Assembly (NCBI GenBank): GCA_900239685.1
Contig: OENT01000226.1
Coordinates: forward strand, 70,150-134,149
From: Rotaria macrura
Taxonomy: Eukaryota; Rotifera; Eurotatoria; Philodinida; Philodinidae
Direction: 5' to 3'
DNA length: 64,000 nt
Positions 1-12,363 of the stretch are shown here, piece after piece (the first letter of the stretch is position 1; the number at the start of each line of letters is the position of its first letter). The notes beneath the pieces are model-generated. The model worked only from the letters and a program-made list of their open reading frames with translations, was not told the DNA's origin and searched no databases. The translations under genes were made by a program, and so were the position numbers.

Positions 1-930
1 TTACTGAGAAGAGTACTGCTCACGACGTTTCCTCATTTCGAAGTAAAATTTCCGACGCGGTCATCTCATCGACGATCACATGGCAAGGGAACACCCGTAA
101 TTAGAGTTCTCTTCACTTATTTCGTTCACTTCCAAGAAAATGGTGAAACTCCGGCAGCTCATTGAAGCTGGCGCGACAAATTATCATTCAGAAAGAGACT
201 TGCCTTCACATCTTTGGTTTACTTCGTAGCAAACTTTCCGAGCGCATCAGTTGATCGGAGATCAGATGGGAAAGAAACGCTGCTTAGGAAACTTCTGTTC
301 ACTTCTTTTGTTCACTTCAAAGCAAACCATGCGACTCGTCAGCAAATTGAAGGTCATATGGAAAAAGAACAATCATAACGAGGCTTCTGTTCACGTCGTT
401 CGGTGACTTCCAAGGAAACGGTGGAACTCTGTCATTTGGTCGAAGATCACTTTCGAAAGGAACATGTATAATCAGAGTTATGTTCACCTCTGTTCCGCAC
501 TTCGAAGTAAACGTATGAACTAACTCAGTTGATCGGAGATGACAGTGGAAAGGAGCATTCCTGAAGAGACTTCTGTTCACTTCTATAGATGAGTGTGAAG
601 CAAACGTTGTGATTCGGTCAGCCGATCGAAGCTCAGATGGCAAAGGGGGATCCCTGAAGAGACTTCTGTTCACCTCGTTTGCTCATTTCGTCGGAAACCT
701 TGCAACTCAGTCAGTTGATCGATGTTCACATGGAAAGGGACAATGGGAACGATGTTGGTTTTCACTTTTTTGGCTCACTTGGTAGGAAAGTTTGCGAGTT
801 GGTCAGCTGATCGAAGATGAAATGGAAAAGGAACAATAGTAATAATAATTTTGTTCACCTTTTTTTCACACTTGGAAGCAAGGGTAACGACTGTTTCAGC
901 TTATCGAAGAGGACATAGCAGTGGTGGTTC
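1..930. repeat. Degenerate ~93-bp tandem repeat, about ten copies
   Basis: About ten units of 90-95 bp run head to tail from the first base of the window. Each unit carries the landmark ACTTCTGTTCACTTC or a variant (near 17, 110, 203, 291, 385, 480, 569, 661, 757 and 850), then a GAAGCAAAC-like word, then a TCAGTTGATCGAAGATCACATGG-like stretch in variant form. Units differ at many sites, so this is an old array. The unit length is not a multiple of three in every copy, and the open reading frame on the minus strand at 317-673 is a by-product of the repeat. The array probably continues to the left of the window. Confidence 0.85.
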
Positions 931-2600
931 CATAATGGCAGGTTGTGCCAGCCATCCATTCATCGATGATGGTAAGTTTGAAGCCGAATTTACGCTTCAA
1001 ACGCCAAATGCACTTTTCAGGTGACAAATGAATGATTATAATCGGTAATATCATGTTCATTTATTTTCATCAATCTGAGACAATTTTTGAAAATGTTTTA
1101 GCTCATCCACCACTGCATTTCGAATGAACAACCCAGCGAAAGTTCTGTCCCCTTATTTCATCCGTTACCAGCCACAATCGCTGCACTGATCATAGCTCAT
1201 TCGCTATACCATAACTAATGAATACTGATAACGCTTGAAGTGGTCCCAATTGTTCTGTTCCTTTATATTTTCATCTCGTTTTTAAACTCAAATCAAAGCT
1301 TGTGAATCAACCGGTTGATCGAAGAGCGCGTAATAAATAAAGAACTCGCATATTTAGTGTTTTATTTATGCATTTCCCATCATTCACATTGAACATGATG
1401 AATTGATGAGCAGATAAAAGATCGTAGGCTAATTGAATCATTCTCACCATTGTTGTGTTCATTTATTATTTTCATTTTGAAATGAAGATTAAGTATTGTC
1501 GGTGTCAATCAATGACCGTATAACTAATGATTATGCATCAGCGGAATTTTATTCACTTACCGTATCTACTTCTTACTGAAGCATCGAAATTTTGCTTCAT
1601 CCGAATGGATCTCATGATATGCCAACATTTGCTAACCAATGGATGTATTCAATTATCTTTGTAAATGGCTAAAGAAATTCCGGAAATCAATGTACTCGTA
1701 GAACATTATAATTTTAATGAATCAAGATAACGCTTTTTTTCACTGTCTCCCCAATTTTTTTATGCGCTGGTGTTGTGTTCATCAAAGCAAACGCTGGAAG
1801 AATATGCTCTTTTGAAAAATGGCATGGCGAATGAATGGTCCTAATTCTTCACATTGTCGTATTCACTAAAGCCCCTCACTTTGCAGCCAAGACGGTGAGT
1901 CACAAAGTTAATTGAAATTGAGGTGGAATAGAAGCGTTCTTACTGGTGAGTATAAGTTCCTCGATTTTACTTACGTCGATACAAATTTTTTGATTGAAGA
2001 ATATGTTCGATGATCGTATTACAATTGAATCATCATCATCCATTGCCAAGTTGCCTGATGATCTCATTCATCTATTTCATATATATAAAAGTTGAAATTC
2101 AAGCCCGATAAATACATCGCGAGTCAAGAAAGCAATGGATGATAATCATCACCTGCAGATTCTATAAATTTATTTTACTTACTTTAAACTTACTTTTTCG
2201 ATTTTACATCTAATAGGTATTCGCAAACTAAATGAATAATTAAAATAGTACCAATGTTCGTATTTATCCATATCATTCATTTCCAAATAAAACTACCTCA
2301 CTACTATAAATAAAGGCAATAAGCATATCAAATGAATTATTCGAATCATTATTCTGTTCCCGTATGTTGGTTTTACTCCCTTCTTAAGAGTTGTAGTTCG
2401 TCTATAGATTCAAGATCACAAGAGAAATGAATGATCTCAACGGCATTTTCCGCACTTGGCACAAGCATTATATTCCAGAATCTTGCGCAATAGGAAAGAT
2501 ATAGTTTCAATAAGTGTAAGGAACGAATTTTGAATCACAAATAAATCGTACTTAAGAAAATGATGTTCGTTTTCTTAATGATATCAAAATAGTAGGCTGA
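931..2600. repeat. Decayed continuation of the 93-bp repeat, otherwise non-coding
   Basis: Scattered words of the tandem repeat persist, for example TGTTCTGTTCC followed by a GGTTGATCGAAG word near 1250-1325, and TTGTTGTGTTCA near 1450 and 1770. Spacing is no longer regular. I see no coding exon here. Confidence 0.4.
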
Positions 2601-4257
2601 TGAGTTCTTCAATGGAGTGCAGTTCATATAAGAAGTGGCTGAATAGAACGACCCTCAGTATTCCGATCAATTATTTTCGTCCCGATCCGTGTAAGGTCTC
2701 CTAGAGTTAACTGGTAAGCAATTATATAATTGATGAACGTTCAAAACAAAAATTCTGTTCGTTTGCTTTTCTCTATTTGGCGTGCACACTTCAAGATATT
2801 GTGTTAATAGAAAATTACACATGTAATAAATCATTTTGACCTTGTTTCGGGAACGTACCCGTCCCATCGAATTCTATGAGCTCTGAAGGAATAGAAAAAA
2901 TTTTCAAAGTAAGATAAAATCAATTTTAATAGTTTCTTCTCTATGAAGCATGATTGTTAATGATGATTCCAACGTATAGAAGAAAAGTTAATATCCCACA
3001 GGCTATCCTACACATACATGCATCTCCAATAAAAAAATTGACTTTCATATATTAAATATGTTTGATCTGCTGAACTCAGAATTCTAAAACTTCCACTGTA
3101 GCTGTTCGTGTTATGATCTCTTGATGCTCAGTACGGGCTACGACAGATCTCTAGATATGCCATACTCAAGATAACCAATGTCATGAAGAGTGTCACAAAA
3201 ATAGCAAGGGCTCTCATTTAATGACTCAAACACCTTCATTAATTGTGATATTTGAATCATGTGCAGATATAGTTGAAAGTATTTTTGACTTCAATGATTG
3301 TGAGAACTTTCACACATAGAGGTATACAAATATAAATGCACAAATACTAGACTTCGGATTCGAAAGATATCATATTTGCATTCATGTATACAAAATTAGT
3401 GCTCCTAGACACTGAAATGAAGGAAGAAATCAATAACAGAAATGTCATGAAAATGCTGAAAACGGCAAGTAAGTGATGCGCTTCTCTTCGATGACTGACG
3501 CTGAGTATGCTGACTTCTACTAGACAGAAGAGCAAGATGACGTTGATGCGACTGTCATGACTTTTACGAAATGCTTTGGGTGAGAAATAAATAGTTTTGT
3601 TTCTTTGGGCTCAATTGAAAATGCATTGATAAATTTTCCAAAAACAAAACTGATTAGGGTGTACACTTCATTATTGGCAATTCGATCGATTCCTAATGTT
3701 TATCATCATGTTTCTGTGGAAAGATTTTCTATTATTTTGACTGAAATCGTATCATGTCTTTTAATACGTTGACTTCCTATTTACACTGTAAATGGACTAA
3801 AGAGGAATAAATTTCATCAATACCAGATCTGCCAAATAAAAAAGCTACACAAACGTGTGCAGAAAAGGCTATCCCTTTCCTCGAACCTAGTATGGGACAC
3901 AAATTTTCACAGACCATATTCCTGTGTTCTTTGGAACCAAAATAGGGTTTTTTCGTTACTTCCCAACCTTTTAATCTTTCCTTCTATGAAGCTACAGGAT
4001 CGATATCCTATTACTACTAAATGCCAAAGATCATTGATGAGTTTATATGTAGGCTCTCCAAAGAATGGTTTGTGGTAATTCCACACCACTTTACTTCATT
4101 AGCAGGATGAGTACAACTGTTGACTAGCTTCAATCCTCGGTGACCGAAATCATACATTTATTTGTAAAAGAAAACATAACCTTTGCAGAGACTTTCTATA
4201 AAACCTTGCATATCTCATCAAAGTGTTCTGAAGTCTTAAAATAACTGGTAAAAGAAG
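2601..4257. other. Non-coding AT-rich stretch
   Basis: Only short open frames occur, with no recognisable protein similarity and no plausible exon chain. Nothing else is supported. Confidence 0.5.
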
Positions 4258-4980
4258 TAACCCCCCCCCCCGCCCGCTAAAATAGAAGGCCACCCCATAT
4301 TAGAAGGCCACCCCCATTAGAAGGCCATATCTGAGTCATCGTTGTAAAATCCATATTAGAAGGCCGTGACTTTCTAAAATGTGTCTGTTCTAAGGAGAAT
4401 TTCCGTCGATAGACTTTAGATTGTGGTAGACGATAGATTAGACAATCAGAGAGAAAGAAAATCACACGGAGAGAGAAAAAAAATTCGCGTAGAAAAAAGT
4501 CAATTATGATCCATTAAATACAGAAGAAGTAAGTATTATATACTCAAATCGAATTCAACCAAGAAACAAAGATATATATCATGATTATGAAGCATGCGAT
4601 GAACACTTGCAATCATTACCAGGTTTCACCGACGATGGAGAAGAATCCGATAGTTCAGCAGATAATGACCGATTGGAAATTTTTTCTGATACAGAAGGCA
4701 GTGAAAATCTAATTATTCGTTTAAACAATTATTTAAATTTGAATTCAACTGACGATACTGAAACTAGTGCCGATGAAGACCACGAACAAATTATTCAAAA
4801 AAGTGTATTGGTGAAGATGGAGATGAACAAGATGATGATTCTGATGATCCAGTGCTGTCTAGTATCACTTCATCAATAAAAACACCTATAACTTCAGTCG
4901 GTGATGTTGTTCAATTGCAACAACCATTATCAAAATCTAGTGGTGGTCAGGGTAGCATCAAACGAAAACGTAGGCAATAG

Positions 4981-5147
4981 TCTACTAAAGAAAAACTATC
5001 TGCTTTAAATAGTCTTGAGAAAAAACTCGGGAAAAAGCAGCTTACAGCTCATCAATATGGTTGTTCTCGATATCAATTGTCGCAATGGATTAAAGGAAAG
5101 ACAGAGCTTGAAACATTGTCCAAGTCCAAAAATGGCAAGAAGAACTG
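4981..5147 (+). pseudogene. pogo-type transposase, helix-turn-helix fragment
   Basis: The frame reads through STKEKLSALNSLEKKLG and then a helix with ..AHQYGCSRYQLSQWIKGK.., the pattern of the N-terminal DNA-binding helix-turn-helix of pogo/Tigger/CENP-B proteins (recognition helix followed by the QWIK turn). It ends at a stop after a lysine-rich tail. The acidic, serine-rich frame just upstream (about 4570-4870) probably belonged to the same protein. This is a fragment only. Confidence 0.6.
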
Positions 5148-5805
5148 ATTTATTTTAAACGACTCATCTTTCATTGCAGATGAAATGAAAATCTTAAGAG
5201 ATACATAAAGTCTATATACCGAAACAGGTTTTAGTTAGAGAAGTACGAACGATCAAATGCAGCTACGCGATTTCATTTCTAGATGAGTATTAATGACTCT
5301 ACAGCATCATGAAACATTATTTTATTATTTGATAGAGAATTCAAAAAATAAATGTATGCATATGCATATACATGGTTTTTTATTCTATCGAAAAAAAAAC
5401 AATGTTTGATCATGTTGTGGAGTGACTAATACTTGTGTCAAATTTTCTTGTGGATCGGCACAAAGAAAATTACATTTTATCGTGTTCAGAACGAAGGAAA
5501 AAATAAAACTATTCGCTGAACATTAATCTATGTCTATTTTAAATAGTAATTGTACATTTCAGGTAAAAAGCGCAAGCGTTTAAGCGGGGTGGTTCGAAAA
5601 TACATTACATTGACCTTGATAATCGATTATTATTATGGTTTCGAGAGAAACGAACATGTTTTGATCCAAAAGCTATTGCTGCAACTAGTACAACAACAGA
5701 AATACGACGTGAAAAGTAACATTTCGTCAATTAGAACGATAAGGTAAATTATTAAGTATTGAATTAAAGCATGCTTATCCAAGTACGAAGTGGTTTGCGA
5801 GATTT

Positions 5806-7248
5806 ATGCGCCGTCATCGCTTATCTCTTCAGAAACCCAAGAAAAACCAAAACATTTCATTGTCCGATGCATTTCCACTAATTAGCGATTTCTATGATTA
5901 TATTCGTCGAGCAAGTCAGTGGGCTACAAGCCGTGGACCCGTGGGAGCATTTCTTCCACAAGACGTGTGTAATATGGATGAAAGTCCATCAAATTTATTT
6001 GTTGATCAATCGAGATTATGTATAAATGATATCAATACATCCAATGATATTAAAGGCTGTATTAGTAATAAAAGATTCGCTACACTTATATTAACAATTT
6101 TCGGTGAAGATAATACACGAGTTGGCCCTGCATTGCTTTTTAAGGGGAAAGGACAAGTATCCGCTCATGAAAAAATGCAATATGCTAAGGGTATCAAAGT
6201 ATATTTTACTCCCAAAGCTGTAAACAATCGGATTACAATGGATAAGTCACTTAGGGAATGAAGAAGAAAGAATCAAAGAAGTGTAAAACTTCTATCTATA
6301 TTAAAAAAATAATATATTAGTTTGAGCTAAAATTATTTTGTAAATCAATACATCAATATATAAATCCTGACCAAAAAACTTGATCAGGAATTAAATTCAA
6401 TTTCTTCTACTTCCTTTTCTTTTTAACCTTGTGAAGGAATAGCAACAAAAAGTTATTTTTTTACTGAAGCGGCATTCTCATTAGTATTTTAAACTGCAGT
6501 TACATAGAAGTACTAAACTCTCGTTAAGTTAAAAGAGAAAAAGAATAAAAAGAATATCATTCTTATTGCTATCTAATTAAGTTACTTGCAGAATACTCAA
6601 CAATAACTTTTTCATCCGATTTCTTCCAACGTTTAATTGAAAATAAGAATATGATGAAAAACATACTGATTCTGTTTTCAGGTACATGGAATATTGGATC
6701 TCGAAGGTTAATGACAAGAATCCAAAATTATTTATTGCTGATAGTTCAAATACACATCTTGATTAACAATCCATTTGATTATTAAGAAAAAAGAATATTG
6801 TTATCGCCGTAATACCAAAGGGATGCACTATGTATATTCAAGCACTCAATGTTTATGTATTTTCGATATTTAAAAAACACTATTACGATTGTTCAGAAGA
6901 ATATATCGAAAACGCAGGTGGTCGTTCAAAGATCAAACTTACTGCGTCAGAATCAAGAATTTGATGTATAGCCTTACTTCGGTTGCATGGAAAAGAACAC
7001 TTGCTTCTATTGATTTTAGTAAACGTTTTCTTGACATTGGCTATACATGGACTCATCATGTTACACCATTGAAGCTTCATACTCTTCCTGGATATATGTA
7101 CGATCCGAGTGATCGTAGCTTGACTGATTCGAACATAGAAAACAAGATAAGTATAGAAGAAACAGCTAGTGAAAATGAAATAAACTTTAACATTACTAGA
7201 AAAACAGCTAACAAGCAATTGCAGCTAACAGGCTTATGGAAACTGTGA
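5806..7248 (+). pseudogene. DDE transposase domain fragments (pogo/Tigger type)
   Basis: The first fragment (5806-6261) contains NMDESP, the block around the first catalytic Asp of DDE_1 transposases, followed by conserved strands (RFATLILTIFG, GPALLFKGKG). A later piece (about 6685-6765) has KLFIADSSNTHL, matching the second Asp block. The third piece (from about 6790) reads IPKGCTMYIQALNVYVFSIFK, where active relatives have QPLDV; the third catalytic Asp is replaced by Asn. Stops and about 400 bp of AT-rich sequence separate the pieces. The downstream frame to 7248 is the tail of the same protein. The transposase is certainly inactive. Confidence 0.72.
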
Positions 7249-7599
7249 TTAAGTAAAAGGTCTAATGTGTGACCGTTGATATTTTTCTCGTTTTATTTGA
7301 AGAATGTTTTTGATTAAAGAGAGAAAATAAATGTATGAATTAACATGAAATAAAAAAGAAAAGATCAATTGGTAAATCAGTCACGGAAGCCTGTCCAGGG
7401 CTATCAATAACTCGAAAAATCTAGTTCTATATCAAATTTGAGTTCCTGAACTAATAGACAATATTAGTCCGTAATAAAAAAATTCGTTTTTACCATAAAA
7501 TCATATTAGAAAGTCACCCTCAATAGAAGGCGACCCTGAGATGAATGATATGAATTTTTATAATAGAAGGCCATGGCCTTTTATTCTGGGAAGGGGTTA

Positions 7600-8863
7600 A
7601 CCCTCCATCATGAAAAGATCAGCTAGCGTCACCTTTTCATTTTCTACAAAGCGCCAGCACAATATTTATTCCACCTTGTTTCTCATGTTACGCGGATTCT
7701 AAATATATATATATAGATCTTAATATCTGAACCAGTTGAAAGAAAAACATTTTCACACAGTGCATTTAGAAATAACAACTTAAAAGTAAGCGTCTTCACT
7801 TCATCAGTCAGTAGACTAATTCTCAAAGCATGATTTGAGTCTACTATACAGCATATTTTCAGTTTTTTTTCTGTAAAAGTATATTATGACATCTTTTCAA
7901 TTTATTTCGAGATAATTATTTCTAAACTGAATAACTCAAGTAAGTCAGATCCTGAGATCTGACTGGCATTGAGTTGGCTTGATCTCCATCAGACCACTTC
8001 AGAGTAGTTCTCTCTCTGGAGCAATGATCGAGAATTAGTTTTGACAAAAAAGATTTCGAAAATGTGTGTTTCGCATGCAAAACGAAACGGTGAATGGCCA
8101 GCCAGCAGATAGAGCGCGACATATTTTAATTACGACACATTGCATTACAACACATTGTCATGATGGAGATCACGGCACAAAAATAACGACAAATAAACGG
8201 GATGCATTTTATTTTAGTGGGAAGTACAGAATTCAACAAAGTGGATACTCATTGTTACATCAGACCAGGGAAAATTTTCTCTGTGAAACTTAATTTACAA
8301 CGACTTTCTTATCATTTAAAAATGGATCGACACATTCTTGCAGTTGGAGTACACTATGTAAATCTGCTGTCGACTGATAGATACATGATAGAGAAAGATT
8401 GTTCATCATCACATTTTTCGCAAGTAGCAGTATCCTTGAATCACTATTTTTAACTAAGAAGCTAAATACAGCTCAAGAAACATGATTATTTTAGATGACA
8501 TCGAAGCAATTAGAATTCATTTGAATCCAGTTAGTCTTTATTAGCGGTGTGAAAATATTAGGTACTCTTCGCATTTGTTGTTGTTGATCAACCAAACAAA
8601 TGCCCAAGTCACAGGGATTTCTTGAACTCATGATCTGATGTTGTATAGAGCAACGCTATTAAATTGAATACCACTTAAAAAGTCAAAACTTTTATCCATT
8701 CCTCAAAAGCAATATCGGAAAGGAAATGATGCTTCTATGAAATCTGTAAAGTTTTTCAATTCGTATAAACTCTAAACATATGACTGTGAGCAGTGGTGAG
8801 TGCAATTATGTCTCAAGAGTCAGTATCTTCTCATACATTCCTTTTGTGGGCTTGTTGCTTTTC
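7600..8863. other. Non-coding stretch between transposon and B-box gene
   Basis: Contains short overlapping open frames near 7922-8453 on both strands with low-complexity codon use and no recognisable domain. If the B-box gene upstream on the minus strand has further exons, they would lie here, but I could not find a convincing one. Confidence 0.45.
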
Positions 8864-9520
8864 TTAGGATATCTGTGACAACATAAACAAATGCGCTATG
8901 GGTATGAACCTGATATTGTGAAGCATAATAGATGGTACTAGTTGGATTTTCTTCCATAAATTTCTTACCCCATCGACCCTAATACAATTAAGACACTTAC
9001 CAGAAGAAATGCCGATAGAAAGTTGGTTGATAAGCGCTACACTATCAACTGTGATTGAGACACCAGGTGGTTTTTCAAGTTGTTCTGTTAATTCTTTCAA
9101 TTGTGTTTTGAAGCCATTCAAATCTATTTCATTGAAATCTTTCTCTTGACCAACTTGCTTTAGTTGCTCTGTTAGTTTAGTTAAATCGCTGTCTATTTTA
9201 TTGATATGTTTAGTCGTTTGTTGAAGTAGTAGTTGTCTGTATTCCCGTGCTGTTTGTTGGACTTTTTTTATTGAATCCTCTTCCCATTTTTTAATTTGTT
9301 TTAACATTGTATGGTTATCGAGAGTTCTTTTCTGGTCTTTAAGCATTTCTTTGAATTGATCATGTTCCGTTTCGATATTTTGAAACTCTCCAAATAATTG
9401 TTGCCGATGAATAGGCCAATGCTCTTCGCAAAAATATTGCGAGCAGCCGTAGCATGGAATTATAACTCGTTTTTCTTTGTTGCATGTATGACATCGCGCG
9501 TTACCAGTAGCTGCTGCCAT
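8864..9520 (-). CDS. B-box-like zinc finger, coiled-coil protein (probably incomplete)
   Basis: The start is ATG at 9520. Residues 9-40 form a compact zinc finger of B-box type, CHTCNKEK..CYGCSQYFCEEH...H, with spacing C-x2-C, C-x2-C, C-x2-H. Residues 45-150 are a heptad-rich, Lys/Glu/Gln-rich coiled coil. This is the layout of TRIM-like proteins without a RING, which often carry NHL or other C-terminal domains. A good splice donor (G|GTAAGTG) sits at 9001/9000, after residue 173. The reading frame continues to a stop at 8864, but the last 45 residues do not look like a domain, so exon 1 is probably 9001-9520. I found no convincing second exon downstream. It may be a truncated gene or one with a distant exon. 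Function unknown; TRIM-like scaffolds or ubiquitin ligases are the nearest family. Confidence 0.65.
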   Translation of the reverse strand: MAAATGNARCHTCNKEKRVIIPCYGCSQYFCEEHWPIHRQQLFGEFQNIETEHDQFKEMLKDQKRTLDNHTMLKQIKKWEEDSIKKVQQTAREYRQLLLQQTTKHINKIDSDLTKLTEQLKQVGQEKDFNEIDLNGFKTQLKELTEQLEKPPGVSITVDSVALINQLSIGISSGKCLNCIRVDGVRNLWKKIQLVPSIMLHNIRFIPIAHLFMLSQIS

Positions 9521-11879
9521 TTTTTTAGTATTTTAATTTTAGTAAACGTATTTTTACGTAATGAAAACTCGAAGTGTGGAGCTAAAATTTGAAAAAAAGG
9601 GGATCGCATTTTTTTTATAAGTTTACGATAAAGAAACATATATATAGGCAAAACATACACGCCCGGAAGCTGACGGCTGTAATTGGATCGCTATCTAATG
9701 TCAATTTATGACATTGGTAGACCACAAGTGTATGACATCCTAGTATATTTTATCGTTTTCGTTATAAATGCGCAGCTCATGATCATTTGAGTAGTTCATG
9801 AGCATGAGCTGTACGCGCATTAGGTTTCTCCGTTAGAATAGCTGTGATCATCGCTCCAGGTCTATATGACAGCGAGATACGAATAGTAATGCGTCACTGG
9901 CTCACTTTATAGTTTTATTATGCAGGTATAACTAAATCACGAGACGCACTTTTCCTCCTCTGTTACTAATAGCTAAGCTATTTCACTCTTTCTCTCATGG
10001 TACGGATAGCTTCTCTACCCATTTAAAAGTCAAAGACTACATGATGAATTTAAAAGTTCTATATTGTAAGCATGACAGGACGAGTAAATATCGAAAGAAA
10101 TTCATAGAAATAGAATAAAAGAATACAGGTCTTGTAGAAGATATAAGGCATGCTTAGTCACATACTCTGAGGATTAAAGAAATCACGTCCATCTTATATA
10201 TCATAGCCTCATATTTGCCTTACTCATTTCTTACTAATTAATATTATGGCTGAAATTTCCTTCCTACTAAGCGGTAATTGATAGTTACCTTGAATTTCGA
10301 ACTCGCTGGGAAAATCCTTATCCGAAATGAATATTCAACCCAACTCTGATGATGAAACTTGAATGAGGGTAATTTCCAACTTTATTGTGTGCTTATGAGA
10401 AAGGTTTGCGTTTTATTGCTGCGTGATATTTTTCTTATCTTTTGGTCACGAAGAGATGTCGACGCTACTGTTCTTTTTTCACTCACGTTCTTTGTGACTA
10501 TTTTTTCATCCACACACTCAACAAAAGGAGCGCCATCTTTAGTTTTGGCAGAACATAAGCCATGGGTGTAGCAAACCAAGAAAGGCTATAAACAAGGTAA
10601 CAGAACAGTGACTGATATTGTGAAAGGAAATCGATTTGAAAACAAGTGTAAATGTACACCAATTTTAGCTTGTGTGTGATCTTGTAAAAGTTACATGAAC
10701 TGGTGAAGCATTCGTCTTCTCTAAATAGACATCTAAGCATCTTCTTATGTAGATTCGAGTCTTCTCTTTACATTCACATCCACGCTATATTCGAGCACCA
10801 TGTTTATCATTAAAAGCAAAAGAAACAGAAAAAAAAAACACTTGACACTTCAGTTACAACAAAGTAGAGAAATAAAATTCATCAAAAAAGCAACAATGTC
10901 CATTGTAAAGTTTTAAAATTGTCAGCACTGAATTAGGAAGATTGAAAGTGTTGATTTTCTTAGGGTTTTTTTTCTATAGTAGTGGTTGATAACCATCAAT
11001 GAAATATGGATCTCTAGCAACTGATTCAAAATAGGAAAGTACAAATTTTAAAAATGAAAATGAAAAGGACATCAAATTGTCTTGCGAAATGTGTTTCCGT
11101 CGTGTGCTTATAGTTTTTAACGATGCATATTGATCTTTTTACTCGTACCGTATCGATGGGCAACACGAGATAACTCGATGAAATAAGAGGAATGGAAAAT
11201 TTTACCAAAAATTGAAGTTATTCTGAGATAGCCGACTTAAAAAATATTTCCATTGATCTCTTAAAATTTGAGTCGAAATCAATGCCCATAACTGACGCTC
11301 TCTATAGAAAAAGGAGGTCGGGCACAGCTTTATAGTGTTCATTGTTAAAGATTCATCAGTGTACAATGGATAATTTTATATTCTAAAGTATTTAATAGGA
11401 ATGATAACAATTTACAATGCTTAGAATCTTACATTTTCAGTTTCATGAGTTTTCGGTAGTTTCCATGAAAATAGAAACCTACGTTTGATAAGAGTATCTG
11501 TGAAAAGTTCCTTTTTTTTCTGCGTTTGAAAATCAGTTATAAATCATTTCATCTTTACGTAGTACGCACCTCTAGAGAATAAATTGAAACTCGGAAAGTC
11601 TCCATTTTCTCGTTCCGACAACAGGTACTACTTTTGATTTTAGTGAGCATTACTTTATCGACTAAGATCTTGTGCAGATGTTACAGATGGGATCGAATAA
11701 ATTTTTTCAAACATCATCCTTTTCATCGTAGCCCATGATGAGTATTATTGTAAATGAAACTCTTGTCTTGTTTAAGATGCGCCCCCTTTCCAAACAGTTT
11801 CATCATGTAGATTGAATCGTGCGGATTGGAGACTTATACCGGCTATAATATGTAATCATTTATAAAATTAAATTCTTAT
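9521..11879. other. Non-coding stretch
   Basis: AT-rich, with only short unconvincing frames on either strand (for example around 10359-10740). No exon chain, RNA gene or repeat is supported. Confidence 0.45.
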
Positions 11880-11882
11880 CAA

Positions 11883-12363
11883 TAGGAATCATTATCTTCT
11901 TTATTTTCTTATGATGATAATGCTGCAGTTTCGTCATTGCCAGGGGAACAATGTGTCAAACAAAATCCTTTATTTGTCCCCACCAAATTGTTTAATAGAC
12001 TTCACTACAATCAGTCGACTCGTTGGTTCTTTTTTGATCTTGGCGTTCGTCATGTACGAGTTACTAATGTTGAACTGCGTCCACGGCGATATCTCATCAA
12101 TCAACTCGTAGAGAAAATACCAGCTGGACCGTTGACTGACGGCAAATAGATTCAATTATCTCTCAGATCCTCACTCATTAGTTGGAAAGGCTTTGAATCA
12201 ATTGATCAATTGGTATGGTAAAAACCCTGATACAAACATGATTCCCTATCTTCCACGAGATACTGCTTTGATGTGTGAAATGCTATACACGAGTCCATTG
12301 ATGTATTTTCCTGTATTCAGGATGGGATTCGATGAAACTGGTGGTTCATTGGTGACGAAATGA
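11883..12363 (+). pseudogene. Unidentified coding remnant with one frameshift
   Basis: A frame with protein-like composition runs through SLFSYDDNAAVSSLPGEQC and RWFFFDLGVRHVRVTNVEL and stops at about 12148. The coding pattern resumes in the +1 frame with NRFNYLSDPHSLVGKALNQL and continues through NWYGKNP and YLPRDTALMCEM to a stop at about 12361. The two halves join naturally if one base is allowed to shift near 12140-12150. I do not recognise the family. It could be a decayed gene fragment, a sequencing error inside an exon, or an exon with an unusual junction. A possible splice acceptor (ATCAATAG) precedes it at about 11885. Confidence 0.4.

Larger units (their letters stand above)
4258..7599 (+). 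mobile_element. Dead pogo/Tigger-like (Tc1/mariner superfamily) DNA transposon
   Basis: The element is bounded by a TA on each side (4258-4259 and 7598-7599), the target duplication expected of the Tc1/mariner superfamily. The left end reads ACCCCC...CTAAAATAGAAGGCCA, and the right end, reverse-complemented, reads ACCCCTTCCCAGAATAAAAGGCCA, an imperfect terminal inverted repeat. Subterminal copies of TATTAGAAGGCCACCC lie near 4297, 4316 and 4351, with variants near 7503, 7530 and 7561 in either orientation. The interior holds broken pieces of a CENP-B/pogo-type transposase: an acidic leader (about 4570-4870), a helix-turn-helix segment (about 4981-5145) and DDE-domain pieces (5806-6261, about 6690-6765 and 6790-7150). 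Stops and frameshifts separate the pieces, so it cannot move by itself. Confidence 0.8.

Noticed and set aside
317..673. 118-residue minus-strand frame with repeated NRSLFR..PF motifs
   Set aside because: The internal repeat is exactly the 93-bp tandem DNA repeat read in one frame; neighbouring units are shifted or stopped. It is a by-product of the satellite, not a gene.
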